A program made the position numbers and the translations under genes. A stretch of 64,000 nt of DNA, taken from Candidatus Latescibacterota bacterium (GTDB lineage Bacteria; Latescibacterota; UBA2968; UBA8231). Of the stretch, positions 27,684 to 39,072 are shown piece after piece. The notes under the pieces are model-generated. The model saw only the letters and a list, made by a program, of their open reading frames with translations. It was not told the DNA's origin and searched no databases. Within the stretch, counting starts at the first letter, position 1; the number at the start of each line of letters is the position of its first letter. The DNA lies in contig JAJEIO010000023.1 in the NCBI GenBank assembly GCA_022827835.1, positions 62,001 through 126,000 of the forward strand, written 5' to 3'.

Positions 27684-27709
27684 ATACCCTAGGTTTTTTA
27701 TCCTATGTA

Positions 27710-27737
27710 TTGACACCAAATTAAACTGTCCTAATTT
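27710..27737 (+). promoter_or_regulatory. Predicted promoter for the ACIII/caa3 operon
   Basis: TTGACA at 27710-27715, 16-bp spacer, TAATTT at 27732-27737, about 67 bp before actA. An AT-rich AATTATATAAAAC directly precedes the actA ATG, where no ribosome site is visible. Confidence 0.5.
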
Positions 27738-27803
27738 ACAAGACTGTTTTGGCCGGAAGAGGTAAGGCCAGCCTTCTACAACCTCAGCTAAATTATATAA
27801 AAC

Positions 27804-28460
27804 ATGGCTCAAGTATTTCCGCGCAGCGCTAACTGGGCTTCCAAAGCCAGCATCCTCGTTGGCCTCGTCCTAGTCGGCAGTATCCTCGCTATCGTACTCA
27901 ACATCAATCGCATTTACTTTGTCAATCAAGTCAACGTGCCCATCGATCAGCCCGTTCCCTTCAGTCACAAACACCACGTCACCGGCATGGGCATTGACTG
28001 CCGCTATTGCCACACCACCGTCGAGGAGAGTGCTTTTGCCGGCATTCCCCCGACCGAAACCTGCATGACCTGCCACTCGCAGATCTGGACCGAAGCGCCC
28101 ATCCTCGAACCCGTGCGAGCTAGCTTCCGCGATAACGTGCCCATCGAGTGGAATCGCGTCCACGACTTGCCCGACTTCGCCTATTTCAATCACAGCATCC
28201 ACGTCAACCAAGGCATTGGCTGCCAGTCGTGCCACGGTCAAGTCGATCAAATGCCCCTGATGTGGAAAGCCGAATCGCTGAATATGGAGTGGTGTCTCGA
28301 TTGCCACCGCGATCCTGCCCAGTACATCCGTCCACGCGACCAAGTCTTTAACATGAACTATCAGTATCCAGCCGACCAAGAAAGCTTGGGTGTGCAACTC
28401 GTCGCCGAATACGGCGTGCAGACCAGCCAACTCACCAATTGCTCTATCTGCCACCGCTAA
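27804..28460 (+). CDS. actA: Alternative complex III pentahaem cytochrome c subunit
   Basis: 218 residues. One N-terminal membrane helix (ILVGLVLVGSILAIVLNI) anchors a periplasmic domain with five CxxCH haem sites: CRYCH, CMTCH, CQSCH, CLDCH and CSICH. Distal His candidates lie in FSHKHH and YFNHSIHV. In the Rhodothermus and Flavobacterium complexes this subunit accepts electrons and relays them to the oxidase. First gene of the respiratory operon; actB begins 3 nt after its stop. Confidence 0.95.
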   Translation: MAQVFPRSANWASKASILVGLVLVGSILAIVLNINRIYFVNQVNVPIDQPVPFSHKHHVTGMGIDCRYCHTTVEESAFAGIPPTETCMTCHSQIWTEAPILEPVRASFRDNVPIEWNRVHDLPDFAYFNHSIHVNQGIGCQSCHGQVDQMPLMWKAESLNMEWCLDCHRDPAQYIRPRDQVFNMNYQYPADQESLGVQLVAEYGVQTSQLTNCSICHR

Positions 28461-28462
28461 AT

Positions 28463-31444
28463 ATGGAAACCAGAAAAAATATCGATCTCGCGGCCATCCG
28501 CTCCCGTCTCGCGGCCACCCAAGGTCAAGAGTACTGGCGCAGCTTGGACCAATTGGCTCAAACCGAAGAATTCGCCGCCATGGTCCAGCGCGAGTTTCCC
28601 GAGCAAGCTGCCGAGTTGAAGGATCCGGTAAGTCGGCGGAATTTCCTCAAGCTCATGAGTGCATCGCTGGCACTAGGCGGGCTTTCGGGCTGCACGATTC
28701 AGCCCAGCGAAAAAATAGTCCCCCAGGTCCGAGCGCCCGAAAACGTCATCCCCGGTAAGCCGCAGTACTTTGCCTCAGCCACCTCGCTCGGCGGTATTGG
28801 CATGGGCATCCTGGTCGAGAGCCACATGGGGCGGCCGACCAAAATTGAGGGCAATCCCGAGCATCCCTCCGGCAGCCGCGGCTCGAATGCGCTCGTCCAG
28901 GCTTCGATTCTCGACCTCTACGACCCCGATCGCTCGCAAACAGTCAAAAACGCCGGTCGCATTAGCGCCTGGAGCATCTTCTTAGCTGATTTGACGCAGC
29001 GGCTGAGTTTGCACGAGGGCAACGGCGGCGCTGGCCTGCGCATCCTGACTCAGACCGTGACTTCTCCGACTCTCGGGCACCAATTGCAAGCCCTGCGGGA
29101 TAAATTTCCCCAAGCCCAGTGGCATCAGTACGAACCGGTCAATCGCGACAACGCCCGTGCCGGAGCCCAAATGGCGTTTGGCGAGCCGGTGCATGCGTCT
29201 TACGACTTAGCCAAGGCCAAGGTCATTCTATCGCTGGACGCGGACTTTACCTGCAGTGGTGCCGGCAATGTCCGCCACGCGCGGGATTTTGCGGCCGGTC
29301 GCAGGGTCCGCAACGGTTCCAAGGCCAGCAATCGGCTCTATGCAGTCGAAAGCAGCCCAACGGCCACCGGTAGCATCGCCGATCATCGTTTGGCCCTAGG
29401 CACGGCGCACATCGAAGCCTTGGCCTTAAAGGTCGCCCAAGGGCTTGGCATCGATTGGAAGGGGCCGAGCATTTCCGCTGACTTCTCTGCCCACGACGCT
29501 TGGATTGCAGCCCTAGTTGACGACCTACAGGCCCATCGCAGCCAAAGCCTCGTGCTCGCTGGTGATCAACAGTCCCCCGCGGTGCACGCTTTGGCCCACG
29601 CGATCAATCACGCCCTAGGCAATGCGGGCACAACCGTACACTACACTGCGCCCCTCGAAGTCGAGTCGGTTGATCAGCGCGAATCGCTAGCCGCTTTAGT
29701 TGCTGACATGAATGCTGGTCGAGTCGGGTCCTTGTTCATCCTCGGTGGCAATCCAGTGTACGACGCGCCCGTGGACCTCAACTTTGCTGCGGCACTCGAC
29801 AAAGTCGGCTACCGCGTCCATCTCGGCTTATATGACAACGAAACGTCGGAACTCTGCCACTGGCACATTCCGGAATCGCACTTCCTCGAAGCCTGGAGCG
29901 ACACCCGCGCTCACGACGGCCTCGCCACGATCGTCCAGCCGCTGATTCGCCCGCTCTACAAGAGCAAATCAGCCCACGATCTCTTGGCGGTGCTCACCGG
30001 CCAGCCCGGAGTCCCCGATCTCGACATCGTGCGCCAGTACTGGGAGGGCCAAGGGCTAGATGCGATTGCTTGGCGCCGCGCACTGCACGATGGCTTCGTC
30101 GAGGGCACGCACCCCGAAGCCCAATCCGTGGAGCTAGGCACTTTGCAGTTGCCGGCAACGACCGGGAGCCTTCCCGAGGAAGAAGATCTCGAAATCCACT
30201 TTCGGCCCGATCCCATGGTGTGGGACGGTCGCTTTGCCAACAACGCCTGGCTACAGGAAACTCCAAAGCCCATCACGAAGCTCACTTGGGATAACGCCGC
30301 CCTCGTCAGCCCAGCCACGGCCGAGCGCCTGCGACTCAAGAGCGAATTCCTCGCCGAGCTGCGCTTTGACGGGCGCACAATCAATGCTGCTGTTTGGGTC
30401 GTACCCGGCCAAGCCGACGGCGTCGTCACCCTGCACTTGGGCTACGGCCAACAGCGCAGTGGCCGCGTCGGGCGCGACACGGGCTTCAATGCCTATGCCC
30501 TGCGACCGACGGCGGCCTTGTGGAGCGGCACCGGCCTGCAGGTCAACGGTTCCTACGACAACTATCGCCTCGCCTGCACCCAAGATCACCACAGCATGGA
30601 AGGCCGCAACCTCTTGCGCCAAGCCTCGCTGGACTACTACCAAGTGCATCCGCACTTTGCCCACGAGGGAGCCCACGATCCGCCCGATGACTTGACGCTG
30701 CACAACCGCACGGATCACCAGTACACGGGCTATGCTTGGGGCATGGTGATTGATTTAGGTGCCTGCATCGGCTGCAATGCGTGTGCAACGGCCTGCCAAG
30801 CCGAAAACAACATCCCCATCGTCGGCAAAGACGAAGTCCTCAACGGCCGCGAAATGCCTTGGATTCGCGTCGATCGCTACTACCAAGGCTCGCTCGACAA
30901 CCCCCAGATCGCGCACCAGCCCGTGCCTTGCATGCAGTGCGAAAACGCCCCTTGCGAGTTGGTCTGTCCGGTCGCAGCGACGACGCACAGCGACGAAGGG
31001 CTCAACGACATGACCTACAATCGCTGCGTCGGCACCCGCTACTGCGCCAACAACTGCCCCTACAAGGTCCGGCGCTTCAACTTCCTCCAATACGCCGACC
31101 GCGATACCGAGAGCTTAAAATTGCAGCGCAACCCGGACGTCACCACGCGCTCCCGCGGCGTAATGGAGAAATGCACGTACTGCGTCCAACGCATCAATCA
31201 AGCGCGGATTGAGGCCAAAAAGGCCAGTCGCACCATAGGTGATGGCGAGATCGTCACCGCCTGCGAACAGGCCTGCCCGACTGAAGCCATCGTCTTCGGC
31301 GACATCAACGACTCCAATAGTCAGGTCTCCACCCTCAAGGCATCGCCGCTCAACTACGGCATCCTCACCGAGTTGAACACGCGGCCCCGCACTACGTACT
31401 TAGCAAGTATCAAAAACCCGAATCCCAAGATTGCCGAGGCTTAG
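28463..31444 (+). CDS. actB: Alternative complex III iron-sulphur/molybdopterin-fold subunit
   Basis: 993 residues from ATG at 28463 (a start at 28439 would lie inside actA). A Tat signal with SRRNFLKLM near residue 57 follows a cytoplasmic leader, as usual for ActB. The large N-terminal part has the molybdopterin-oxidoreductase fold, which in known ActB binds no molybdenum. The C-terminal ~230 residues carry four cluster motifs: [39 protein letters not shown] and [10 protein letters not shown]...CEQACP. In characterised complexes these hold three 4Fe-4S and one 3Fe-4S. It links quinol oxidation to the cytochrome subunits. Confidence 0.95.
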   Translation: METRKNIDLAAIRSRLAATQGQEYWRSLDQLAQTEEFAAMVQREFPEQAAELKDPVSRRNFLKLMSASLALGGLSGCTIQPSEKIVPQVRAPENVIPGKPQYFASATSLGGIGMGILVESHMGRPTKIEGNPEHPSGSRGSNALVQASILDLYDPDRSQTVKNAGRISAWSIFLADLTQRLSLHEGNGGAGLRILTQTVTSPTLGHQLQALRDKFPQAQWHQYEPVNRDNARAGAQMAFGEPVHASYDLAKAKVILSLDADFTCSGAGNVRHARDFAAGRRVRNGSKASNRLYAVESSPTATGSIADHRLALGTAHIEALALKVAQGLGIDWKGPSISADFSAHDAWIAALVDDLQAHRSQSLVLAGDQQSPAVHALAHAINHALGNAGTTVHYTAPLEVESVDQRESLAALVADMNAGRVGSLFILGGNPVYDAPVDLNFAAALDKVGYRVHLGLYDNETSELCHWHIPESHFLEAWSDTRAHDGLATIVQPLIRPLYKSKSAHDLLAVLTGQPGVPDLDIVRQYWEGQGLDAIAWRRALHDGFVEGTHPEAQSVELGTLQLPATTGSLPEEEDLEIHFRPDPMVWDGRFANNAWLQETPKPITKLTWDNAALVSPATAERLRLKSEFLAELRFDGRTINAAVWVVPGQADGVVTLHLGYGQQRSGRVGRDTGFNAYALRPTAALWSGTGLQVNGSYDNYRLACTQDHHSMEGRNLLRQASLDYYQVHPHFAHEGAHDPPDDLTLHNRTDHQYTGYAWGMVIDLGACIGCNACATACQAENNIPIVGKDEVLNGREMPWIRVDRYYQGSLDNPQIAHQPVPCMQCENAPCELVCPVAATTHSDEGLNDMTYNRCVGTRYCANNCPYKVRRFNFLQYADRDTESLKLQRNPDVTTRSRGVMEKCTYCVQRINQARIEAKKASRTIGDGEIVTACEQACPTEAIVFGDINDSNSQVSTLKASPLNYGILTELNTRPRTTYLASIKNPNPKIAEA

Positions 31445-31445
31445 C

Positions 31446-32819
31446 ATGTCCGAAGCTGCGAAAACGCCTTATCGCCCCCCAGTATCGGAACTCGGCCCGA
31501 GCCAGACCTCGTACACTTCGATCACCGACAAGATCAGTGGGATCGTCCTGACCAAAAACACCCCGCTGGCTTGGTTCATTTGCTTTGCTTTGGGCTTCAT
31601 ACTGCTGCACGGGTTCATGATAGGGGTTCCCTACCTGCTCTTTGAGGGCGTGGGCATCTGGGGCATTAACAACCCCATAGGCTGGGGTTGGGCCATCATC
31701 AATTTTGTCTGGTGGATTGGTATCGGTCACGCCGGCACCCTGATCTCGGCGATTCTACTGCTTTTCCGGCAGCGGTGGCGCACCTCAATCAACCGCGCGG
31801 CAGAGGCCATGACCATTTTCGCCGTGCTCTGCGCCGCGCAATTTCCGCTCTTTCACACGGGTCGGCCTTGGTTGGCCTGCTACTGGCTGTTGCCCTATCC
31901 CAACTCCATGGACATCTGGCCGCAGTTCCGCAGCCCGCTGATCTGGGATGTCTTCGCGGTCTCGACCTATTTGACGGTGTCGCTGGTCTTTTGGTATGTC
32001 GGCTTGGTCCCAGACTTAGCCAGCCTGCGCGACCGCGCCAAAAACCGCATCGCCCAGGTCATCTACGGTGTGGTCGCGCTTGGCTGGCGCGGCTCGGCCA
32101 TTCACTGGGAGCGCTACGAAATGGCGTCCCTCCTGCTGGCTGGCCTCTCCACGCCCCTCGTGCTCTCTGTCCATAGCGTCGTCAGCCTCGACTTCGCCGT
32201 CGGGCTCATACCTGGATGGCACACGACTATATTCCCCCCTTATTTCGTCGCCGGGGCGATCTACGCGGGCTTTGCCATGGTGCTGACTTTGATGATCCCC
32301 ATGCGTCTCATCTATGGCTTGGACGACTTCATAACCGAGCGCCATCTAAACAACATGGCCAAAGTCATGTTGGCTTCCGGGCTGATTGTGGGCTATGGCT
32401 ACTTCATGGAGCAACTCATCGCCTGGTACAGCGCCAGTGTCTTTGAGGGCTATATGATGCAAAATCGCATGCATGGCCCGTACGGCCCCTTCTACTGGGC
32501 TTTGATCGTCTGCAACATAATCGTGCCGCAGCTCCTGTGGTTTAGACACTTCCGCACGAGCATGTTCTGGCTATTTTTCATTTCTCAGTTCATCAATGTC
32601 GGCATGTGGCTGGAGCGCTTCATCATCGTCGTCACGAGCCTACATCGAGATTTTATGCCCTCTTCTTGGGACATGTTTCACCCGACAATTTGGGACATCG
32701 CCATCTACGTGGGTACCATCGGCCTGTTCATCGTCCTATTTTTCTTGTTCATCCGCGGCCTACCGATGATTTCCATCCACGAGATCCGCAATCTGCTGGT
32801 CTCCGGAGACCACAAGTGA
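31446..32819 (+). CDS. actC: Alternative complex III NrfD-like membrane subunit
   Basis: 457 residues, about ten membrane helices ([82 protein letters not shown]-type later ones). NrfD/PsrC quinol-site subunit; the conserved GHAGTLISA and HSVVSLDF stretches carry the family's polar residues. ATG at 31446 lies one base after the actB TAG. Pairs with ActF as the second NrfD-like subunit of the complex. Confidence 0.95.
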   Translation: MSEAAKTPYRPPVSELGPSQTSYTSITDKISGIVLTKNTPLAWFICFALGFILLHGFMIGVPYLLFEGVGIWGINNPIGWGWAIINFVWWIGIGHAGTLISAILLLFRQRWRTSINRAAEAMTIFAVLCAAQFPLFHTGRPWLACYWLLPYPNSMDIWPQFRSPLIWDVFAVSTYLTVSLVFWYVGLVPDLASLRDRAKNRIAQVIYGVVALGWRGSAIHWERYEMASLLLAGLSTPLVLSVHSVVSLDFAVGLIPGWHTTIFPPYFVAGAIYAGFAMVLTLMIPMRLIYGLDDFITERHLNNMAKVMLASGLIVGYGYFMEQLIAWYSASVFEGYMMQNRMHGPYGPFYWALIVCNIIVPQLLWFRHFRTSMFWLFFISQFINVGMWLERFIIVVTSLHRDFMPSSWDMFHPTIWDIAIYVGTIGLFIVLFFLFIRGLPMISIHEIRNLLVSGDHK

Positions 32820-32831
32820 GCCATTGAACTT

Positions 32832-33377
32832 ATGCAGCAGCACGAAGAATCAACGCAATACGGCCTGCTGGCCGAATTTGAATCTCCCGACGACTTGCTG
32901 GCCGCGGCCAAGGAGACCTTTGCCGCTGGCTATCGCAAGATCGACGCCTATTCTCCTATGCCCGTCCACGGCTTGGGCGAGGCCATCGGCTTTCCGCGCA
33001 CTAGGTTGCCTTGGCTGGTTTTCGCCTTTGGCCTACTCGGTGCGATCACAGGCTACTCCCTATGCTATTGGGTTTCAGCCATCGACTATCCGCTCAATAT
33101 CGCCGGCAAGCCCTTGCACAGCGGGCCGATGTTCATCCCGGTAACCTTTGAACTGACCATCCTCTTTGCTGCCCTCAGTTCGGCCTTTGGTATGTTCATC
33201 GCCAACGGTTTGCCCCAGCCTTATCACCCGGTTTTCAACGCGCCCAATTTCGCCCGCGCCAGCCAAGATCGCTTCTTTCTCAGCATCGAAGCCGAAGATC
33301 CCCAGTTCGACCGAGAAAAAACCGAGGAATTCCTGCGCGGCCTGAATCCGCATGAGGTTGTCGAAGTTGAAAAATGA
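32832..33377 (+). CDS. actD: Alternative complex III subunit ActD (DUF3341)
   Basis: 181 residues. N-terminal soluble part (YGLLAEFESPDDLLAAAK, GYRKIDAYSPMPVHGL) then two membrane helices (LPWLVFAFGLLGAITGYSL and MFIPVTFELTILFAALSSAF), and a cytoplasmic tail with FFLSIEAEDPQFDREKT. This is the DUF3341 subunit found in every ACIII operon; its role is structural. Confidence 0.94.
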   Translation: MQQHEESTQYGLLAEFESPDDLLAAAKETFAAGYRKIDAYSPMPVHGLGEAIGFPRTRLPWLVFAFGLLGAITGYSLCYWVSAIDYPLNIAGKPLHSGPMFIPVTFELTILFAALSSAFGMFIANGLPQPYHPVFNAPNFARASQDRFFLSIEAEDPQFDREKTEEFLRGLNPHEVVEVEK

Positions 33378-33378
33378 A

Positions 33379-33969
33379 ATGATCATCGCCAGCAGACGGC
33401 TCGTTGCCTTGTTGGGAGCGGCGCTATTGCTGATTGGCACTGCCGGTTGCGAACTGCGGCAGGCCATGTACGACCAAGAGAAATACGAGCCGCTAGAAGC
33501 CTCGGCGTTCTTTACCGACGGCATGTCTTTCCGCGCGCAGGTTGACGGCACCGTGGCGCGGGGCCAATTGATGCTCGACGAGCACTTCTACCAAGGCAAA
33601 ATACAAGGCCAACTCGCGGAGATCCTGCCGGATAGAGTGACCGTTGACCGCCAGTTGCTAGAGCGCGGCCAAGAGCGCTACAACATTTTCTGCGCCCCCT
33701 GCCACGGCCAGACCGGCGCGGGCAACGGCATGATCGTCCAGCGCGGGCTCAAACAGCCGCTGACCTTTCATCAACAGCGGCTGCGCGAGGTACCCGTCGG
33801 CCACTTTTACGATGTCATTACCAATGGATTTGGCGTCATGTACAGCTACGCCTCCCGCATTTCCGTGGCCGACCGCTGGGCCATCGTCGCCTATATTAAG
33901 GTGTTACAGCTGAGCCAAAACCTCGAATTCGACCAACTGCCGGCCGAGGACCAAAGGCAACTTCAATGA
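33379..33969 (+). CDS. actE: Alternative complex III monohaem cytochrome c lipoprotein
   Basis: 196 residues from ATG at 33379, one base after the actD stop. The upstream start at 33352 would lie in actD. Lipoprotein signal ends LIGTAGC. One haem site FCAPCHG at about residue 115 follows RGQERYNIFC. A Met in the NGFGVMYSYA segment is the likely sixth ligand. It probably passes electrons from ActA to the oxidase. Confidence 0.93.
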   Translation: MIIASRRLVALLGAALLLIGTAGCELRQAMYDQEKYEPLEASAFFTDGMSFRAQVDGTVARGQLMLDEHFYQGKIQGQLAEILPDRVTVDRQLLERGQERYNIFCAPCHGQTGAGNGMIVQRGLKQPLTFHQQRLREVPVGHFYDVITNGFGVMYSYASRISVADRWAIVAYIKVLQLSQNLEFDQLPAEDQRQLQ

Positions 33970-35201
33970 ACGAGTCGATTACCCACCAGTCCACTGCCCT
34001 GCATCCCTATTTAGACAACCTCCAGCGCTATGCGCTAGTCGTGGGCTTGGCCGGTTTGGCCGCCACTACGGTAGGCTACTTTACGGCCGAGGAGCAGTTT
34101 TTCCGCTCTTATTTGCTGGCTTTTACCTTCTGGATCGGCCTGCCCTTGGGCAGCTTGGGCATCCTCATGATCCACCACGTCGGCGGTGGCACTTGGGGAT
34201 TTTCGATCCGGCGGCTGCTCGAAGCCGGTACCCGCACCTTGCCGTTGCTGTTCCTGCTATCGCTACCGATCCTCTTCTTCGGCCTGCACGACCTCTACGA
34301 GTGGACGCACCAGAACGTCGTGCAGAAAGACAGCATCCTCCAGCAAAAGATCCCCTTTCTCAACGAGCCTTTCTTTATCGTGCGCACCGTGCTCTACTTC
34401 GCCATCTGGGGACTGTTCGCCTTCTTGCTCAACCGCTGGTCGCTGCAGCAGGACCAGACGACGGAGACGCATCCGACCCATCGCATGCAGATCCTGAGCG
34501 GTCCGGGCATCGTCATTTTCTTTCTCACCGCAACGCTGGCTTCTATTGATTGGCTAATGTCCCTTGAGCCGCATTGGTTCTCGACGATCTTCGGCATCAT
34601 CTACATTATAGGTATGGGGCTGATGGCTTGGGGATTTACTTTTCTCGTCGCCGTTCCCCTCTCGCGTCGGGAGCCGCTACAGGGCGTGATTACCGAGCAG
34701 CACCTGCGCGATTTGGGCACCTTTATGCTGGCCTGCGTCATGCTCTGGGCATATACCTCGTTCTCCCAGTTGCTCATCATTTGGTCGGCTAATTTGCCCG
34801 AGGAGATCACTTGGTACATAACTCGTCTGGAGGGCGGCTGGGAATACGTCGGCTACGGGCTACTGGTGTTTCACTTTGCCGTCCCCTTTCTCTTTCTCAT
34901 ATCCAGCACCATGAAGTCCAAAACCAAGTTGCTCGGCACTATTGCCGCCGGCTTGATCTTCATGCGCTTGGTCGATCTGTACTGGATCACGGCACCGGCG
35001 TTCACTAAAGTCCACGCTGAAAAGGGGCCGAGCTTCCACAGCACCGGGATCACCCTACACTGGCTAGACCTAGCCATTCCAATAGGCATTGGTGGCATCG
35101 TCCTAGCGCTTTTCTTCGCACAGCTAAAGAAGCGCGCCCTGATAGCGCAAAACGACCCCCGGTTTGCAGACTTTTACAGCGGCGAAAGCAATCATGGTTG
35201 A
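33966..35201 (+). CDS. actF: Alternative complex III membrane subunit ActF
   Basis: 411 residues, about ten helices, NrfD-related like ActC but shorter. Typical stretches: YLLAFTFWIGLPLGSLGILM, HHVGGGTWGFSIRRLLEAG, WLMSLEPHWFSTIFGIIYI and LWAYTSFSQLLIIWSANLPEE. The ATGA overlap with actE couples translation. In solved structures ActF lacks the quinone site and faces ActC. Confidence 0.95.
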   Translation: MNESITHQSTALHPYLDNLQRYALVVGLAGLAATTVGYFTAEEQFFRSYLLAFTFWIGLPLGSLGILMIHHVGGGTWGFSIRRLLEAGTRTLPLLFLLSLPILFFGLHDLYEWTHQNVVQKDSILQQKIPFLNEPFFIVRTVLYFAIWGLFAFLLNRWSLQQDQTTETHPTHRMQILSGPGIVIFFLTATLASIDWLMSLEPHWFSTIFGIIYIIGMGLMAWGFTFLVAVPLSRREPLQGVITEQHLRDLGTFMLACVMLWAYTSFSQLLIIWSANLPEEITWYITRLEGGWEYVGYGLLVFHFAVPFLFLISSTMKSKTKLLGTIAAGLIFMRLVDLYWITAPAFTKVHAEKGPSFHSTGITLHWLDLAIPIGIGGIVLALFFAQLKKRALIAQNDPRFADFYSGESNHG

Positions 35202-35589
35202 ACAAGCACACGACCAAAACAACTCCGGCTACGAGACGACCGATGCGCGGGTAACGCCGCTGGCACAGACCGGCCTTTTTATCACCGCGTTGGTCGTCGC
35301 TTCCTTTATTGGCATGATCGTCTTATTCAGGGTCTTCGCCTATTACCAGCCGCTCTTCGACGATCCGGTCCCGCCGCTCGTCGAAAACCGCGTTGCCAGC
35401 GACGCGCCGAGGCTACAGGTGGACCCGCCAAAGCAAAAGTTCGAGTTGGCCCAAAACGAGGCCGCGATCCTCAACTCCTATGGCTGGATCGACGAACAAG
35501 TGAAGGTAGTACACATTCCCATCGAGCGAGCAATTGATCTGGTGAGCGAGGGCAAAATGCCGCTCATCGCTCCGCCAGCAACACCATGA
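35194..35589 (+). CDS. Small membrane protein of the ACIII-oxidase operon
   Basis: 131 residues from ATG at 35194, overlapping actF by 8 bp. One membrane helix (LFITALVVASFIGMIVLFRVF) leads to a periplasmic domain with LNSYGWIDEQVKVVHIPIER, a phrase I recognise from proteins placed between actF and sco genes in several phyla. Function unproven; assembly of the oxidase or a link between complexes is a guess. Confidence 0.75.
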   Translation: MVEQAHDQNNSGYETTDARVTPLAQTGLFITALVVASFIGMIVLFRVFAYYQPLFDDPVPPLVENRVASDAPRLQVDPPKQKFELAQNEAAILNSYGWIDEQVKVVHIPIERAIDLVSEGKMPLIAPPATP

Positions 35590-36425
35590 GCAGACCGACA
35601 ACGACATTCGCTCGCAGCGCGATCTTTTCGGCACTAACTCTGCCGCTTTTGCTAGCCGGCCAGACTGGGGCGCAGAGCTATACCCAGCAGTTACAAAAGA
35701 GCATCGGCATCGACCAGAAATTGGGCGATCAGATTCCCTTAGATATCGAATTCACCGACTCCAGCGGCGAGCGCGTCTCGCTGCGCCAATACTTCGGCCA
35801 GAAACCCATCGTGCTCACCTTGGTGTACTACGAATGCCCCATGCTCTGCACCCAAGTGCTGAATAGCCTCTTGCGGGCAATGAATGTGCTAAGTTTTGGC
35901 ATTGGCACAGATTTCGACGTCTTGACCATCAGCGTCGATCCCGGGGAAACTTCGGAATTAGCTGCGGCCAAAAAGGCCGAGTACAGCAAAAACTACCGCG
36001 GTCGCGATGGTTCTACGGGTTGGCATTTTCTCACCGGCGAGGAAGACCAGATCAAACAGCTAGCCGCAGCCGTCGGCTTTCGCTACGAATACGACGAAGA
36101 CACCGACCAGTACATCCACGCCAGCGGCTTGATGGTGCTGACGCCGGAAGGTAAACTAGCGCGCTATTTATACGGTATCGACTATCCCCCGCGAGACTTG
36201 CGCTGGGGCCTCGTCGAAGCAGCCGACGGTGCTATCGGTAATCCAGTTGATCAGCTACTTCTGCTCTGCTATAGCTACGACCCAATGACTGGCAAATACG
36301 GTCTCTACATCCGCAATTCCCTGCGCATCGGGGGGCTGATTACCGTGCTCGCTCTCGTTGGTTTTATCGTCGCCATGCTCAAGCGGGAGCGTCGCAACAA
36401 CCTGCATCACCCTCAGCTCAACTAG
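35586..36425 (+). CDS. SCO1/SenC-type copper chaperone
   Basis: 279 residues. Signal peptide, then a thioredoxin-like domain whose copper site is the CPMLC pair (near residue 88) plus His in DQYIHASGLMVL. A C-terminal membrane helix (IGGLITVLALVGFIVAML) anchors it on the periplasmic side. It delivers copper to CuA in subunit II, encoded 18 bp downstream. ATGA overlap with the preceding small gene. Confidence 0.93.
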   Translation: MSRPTTTFARSAIFSALTLPLLLAGQTGAQSYTQQLQKSIGIDQKLGDQIPLDIEFTDSSGERVSLRQYFGQKPIVLTLVYYECPMLCTQVLNSLLRAMNVLSFGIGTDFDVLTISVDPGETSELAAAKKAEYSKNYRGRDGSTGWHFLTGEEDQIKQLAAAVGFRYEYDEDTDQYIHASGLMVLTPEGKLARYLYGIDYPPRDLRWGLVEAADGAIGNPVDQLLLLCYSYDPMTGKYGLYIRNSLRIGGLITVLALVGFIVAMLKRERRNNLHHPQLN

Positions 36426-36443
36426 TTCGGAGCCCTGAACCGC

Positions 36444-37379
36444 ATGTCCGACTTTCCACTTTTTCCCGCCCAAGCCTCCACCATCGCCTGGCAAGTAGAT
36501 GCCCTGTACGCATTCTTGCTGGTCTTGACTGTGGTCTTCTGCCTGCTCGTCTTCGGCATGGTAATCATCTTCGGCATCAAGTACCGCCGCCGCTCGGAAG
36601 ACGAACAGCCCGAGCAAACTCACGGCAATCTCGTCCTCGAATTGTCTTGGACCATCGTTCCACTCTTTTTGGCGCTTTTTGTCTTTTTGCTCGGGGCCGA
36701 TGTCTTCTTCCGGCTCCAGCGGCCGCCGTCCGATCCCTTGGAAATCTACGCGGTCGGCAAGCAGTGGATGTGGAAAATCCAGCACGAATCGGGCAAGCGA
36801 GAAATCAATACCCTGCACGTGCCCAAAGGCCAGCCCGTCCGCCTGACCATGACTTCGGAGGATGTAATCCACGACTTTTTCATCCCGGCCTTCCGGGTTA
36901 AAAACGACGTGTTGCCCGGGCGCTACACGACCCTGTGGTTTGAAGCCACGCAGACGGGCGAGTTCCACTTGTTTTGCGCTGAGTATTGCGGCACCCAGCA
37001 CTCGGGTATGATCGGCAAGGTAATCGTCTTAGAGCCAGCGGATTACCACGACTGGCTGATGGGAGCGTCCAGCGGCGAATCCATGGTCGAGGCGGGCGAA
37101 CGCCAGTTCCAGCAACTCGGCTGCGAGACCTGCCACAAATCTACGGCCACGGGTCGCGGCCCTTCGTTAGTCGGGATTTACGACAAGCCAGTAACGCTCA
37201 GCAATGGGCGAGAAGTCGTCGTCGACAGCGACTACATCCGCGAGTCCATACTCCAGCCCACGGCCAAGATCGTCGCCGGGTACGAGCCGATTATGCCCGT
37301 CTTTGAAGGGCAGGTCAGCGAGCAGTCGCTGCTGCAAATCACGTCCTATATCAAATCCCTGAGCGAATCCGCAGAGTGA
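36444..37379 (+). CDS. coxB: Cytochrome c oxidase subunit II fused to cytochrome c (caa3)
   Basis: 311 residues. Two N-terminal helices ([40 protein letters not shown]), then a cupredoxin domain with the CuA ligands [12 protein letters not shown] and His in [12 protein letters not shown]-terminal class I cytochrome c domain has CETCHK and the Met ligand in YEPIMPVF. The fusion makes this a caa3 oxidase that takes electrons directly from a c-type donor such as ActE. Confidence 0.95.
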   Translation: MSDFPLFPAQASTIAWQVDALYAFLLVLTVVFCLLVFGMVIIFGIKYRRRSEDEQPEQTHGNLVLELSWTIVPLFLALFVFLLGADVFFRLQRPPSDPLEIYAVGKQWMWKIQHESGKREINTLHVPKGQPVRLTMTSEDVIHDFFIPAFRVKNDVLPGRYTTLWFEATQTGEFHLFCAEYCGTQHSGMIGKVIVLEPADYHDWLMGASSGESMVEAGERQFQQLGCETCHKSTATGRGPSLVGIYDKPVTLSNGREVVVDSDYIRESILQPTAKIVAGYEPIMPVFEGQVSEQSLLQITSYIKSLSESAE

Positions 37380-37404
37380 ACATCTCAACGAGGTCATTCA
37401 AGCC

Positions 37405-39072
37405 ATGAGCCACGCAGTCAGCGCCAACGGCGAGCCGAGAAACTATCTCAACGAAACGTATGGGATCAAATCTTGGCTCCTGACCCTAGACCACAAGCGC
37501 ATCGGTATCCTCTACTTGATAACGCTGGCGGTCTTCTTCTTGGTCGGCAGCATGTTTGCCAGTCTGATCCGCTTTGAGTTGATGACGCCCAAAGGCGATT
37601 TGGTCGAGGCTGAAACCTACAACAAGCTCTTCACCATGCACGGCGTGGTGATGATCTTCTTCTTTCTGATCCCCTCGATCCCGGCGGTGTTGGGCAACTT
37701 TCTCATCCCACTGCAAATCGGTGCCCGCGATGTGGCCTTCCCCCGCCTGAACCTCCTCAGCTACTATCTCTACACAGCCGGGGGGCTGTTCGCCGTACTG
37801 GCCATCATCATGGGGGGCATTGATACGGGTTGGACCTTTTACACGCCTTATAGCAGTACGTACTCCACTTCGTTCGTCTCCTTAGCCTTAGTCGGCGTTT
37901 TTGTCAACGGCTTCTCTTCGATCCTGACTGGGGTCAACTTCATGGTCACCATCCACAAGATGCGGGCCCCAGGTATGACGTGGTTCCGCTTGCCGCTTTT
38001 TATCTGGGGGCACTACGCGACCAGCTTGATTCAGGTACTGGGCACCCCGGTGGTGGCCATCACCTTGTTGCTGGTCTGCTTCGAGCGCCTCTTCAAGATC
38101 GGTATTTTCGACCCCAACTACGGCGGCGATCCAGTGCTCTTCCAGCACATGTTCTGGTTTTACTCGCATCCGGCCGTGTACATCATGATCCTGCCGGGCT
38201 TTGCCGTCATCAGCGACGTCATAGCTTGCTTCGCACGCAAGCGCGTCTTTGGCTATTCATTCGTCGCCTTTTCTTCTATGGCCATCGCCATCCTTGGTTT
38301 CCTCGTCTGGGGGCACCATTTGTTCGTCTCGGGCCAATCCACCTATGCCAGCATGGTCTTTTCCTTCATCACCTTCTTCATCGCCGTACCTACGGCCATC
38401 AAAATTTTCAACTGGGCTTTCACCCTCTACAAAGGCTCGGTCAAGCTAGACTCGCCGATGCTCTACGTGATGGGCTTTATCGGCCTTTTCACTATCGGCG
38501 GTCTGACGGGCCTGTTCCTCTCCACCTTGGGCCTAGACGTCCATCTCCACGATACCTACTTCGTGGTCGCCCACTTTCACTATGTCATGGTGGGCGGCAT
38601 GGTCATGGGATTCCTCTGCGGCCTGCATTTTTGGTGGCCTAAAATGACCGGGCGCATGTACTCGGAAGGAGCGGCCAAACTGGGCGTCATGTTTGTCTTC
38701 GCCGGCTTCAACTTGACCTTCTTTCCCCAATTTATCTTGGGTTACCTAGGAATGCCTCGGCGCTATCACGCCTATCCCGAGGAATGGCAAGCCCTCAACA
38801 TCATGTCCACCGCGGGTGCCACCGTCCTCGGACTAGGCTTCTCACTGACCATCGTCTATCTCCTCTGGTCCTTGTTTAAGGGCGAGAAGGCCACTGCCAA
38901 TCCGTTCCACGCCAAGGGCCTTGAATGGGATATCCCCTCGCCGCCCATAGCCCACAACTTTGAAGCCATCCCGATAGTTACTTGGGAAGCCTATCCGTAC
39001 GGTGAGGAGGAACCAGCGGAACCGAGCACTGAGGCCGTACCTGAACGCGCTAAGGAGGATGAAGTTGTCTGA
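37405..39072 (+). CDS. coxA: Cytochrome c oxidase subunit I, A2-type
   Basis: 555 residues, twelve helices. Haem and CuB ligands: His in [14 protein letters not shown] in [19 protein letters not shown] in WGHHLFVSG and H..H in [10 protein letters not shown]. The Glu of the D channel (HPEVY in A1 enzymes) is replaced, and YS precedes HP, the YSHPxV signature of A2 oxidases such as Rhodothermus caa3. The K-channel Lys candidate lies in [10 protein letters not shown]. Pumps protons and reduces oxygen to water. Confidence 0.96.
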   Translation: MSHAVSANGEPRNYLNETYGIKSWLLTLDHKRIGILYLITLAVFFLVGSMFASLIRFELMTPKGDLVEAETYNKLFTMHGVVMIFFFLIPSIPAVLGNFLIPLQIGARDVAFPRLNLLSYYLYTAGGLFAVLAIIMGGIDTGWTFYTPYSSTYSTSFVSLALVGVFVNGFSSILTGVNFMVTIHKMRAPGMTWFRLPLFIWGHYATSLIQVLGTPVVAITLLLVCFERLFKIGIFDPNYGGDPVLFQHMFWFYSHPAVYIMILPGFAVISDVIACFARKRVFGYSFVAFSSMAIAILGFLVWGHHLFVSGQSTYASMVFSFITFFIAVPTAIKIFNWAFTLYKGSVKLDSPMLYVMGFIGLFTIGGLTGLFLSTLGLDVHLHDTYFVVAHFHYVMVGGMVMGFLCGLHFWWPKMTGRMYSEGAAKLGVMFVFAGFNLTFFPQFILGYLGMPRRYHAYPEEWQALNIMSTAGATVLGLGFSLTIVYLLWSLFKGEKATANPFHAKGLEWDIPSPPIAHNFEAIPIVTWEAYPYGEEEPAEPSTEAVPERAKEDEVV

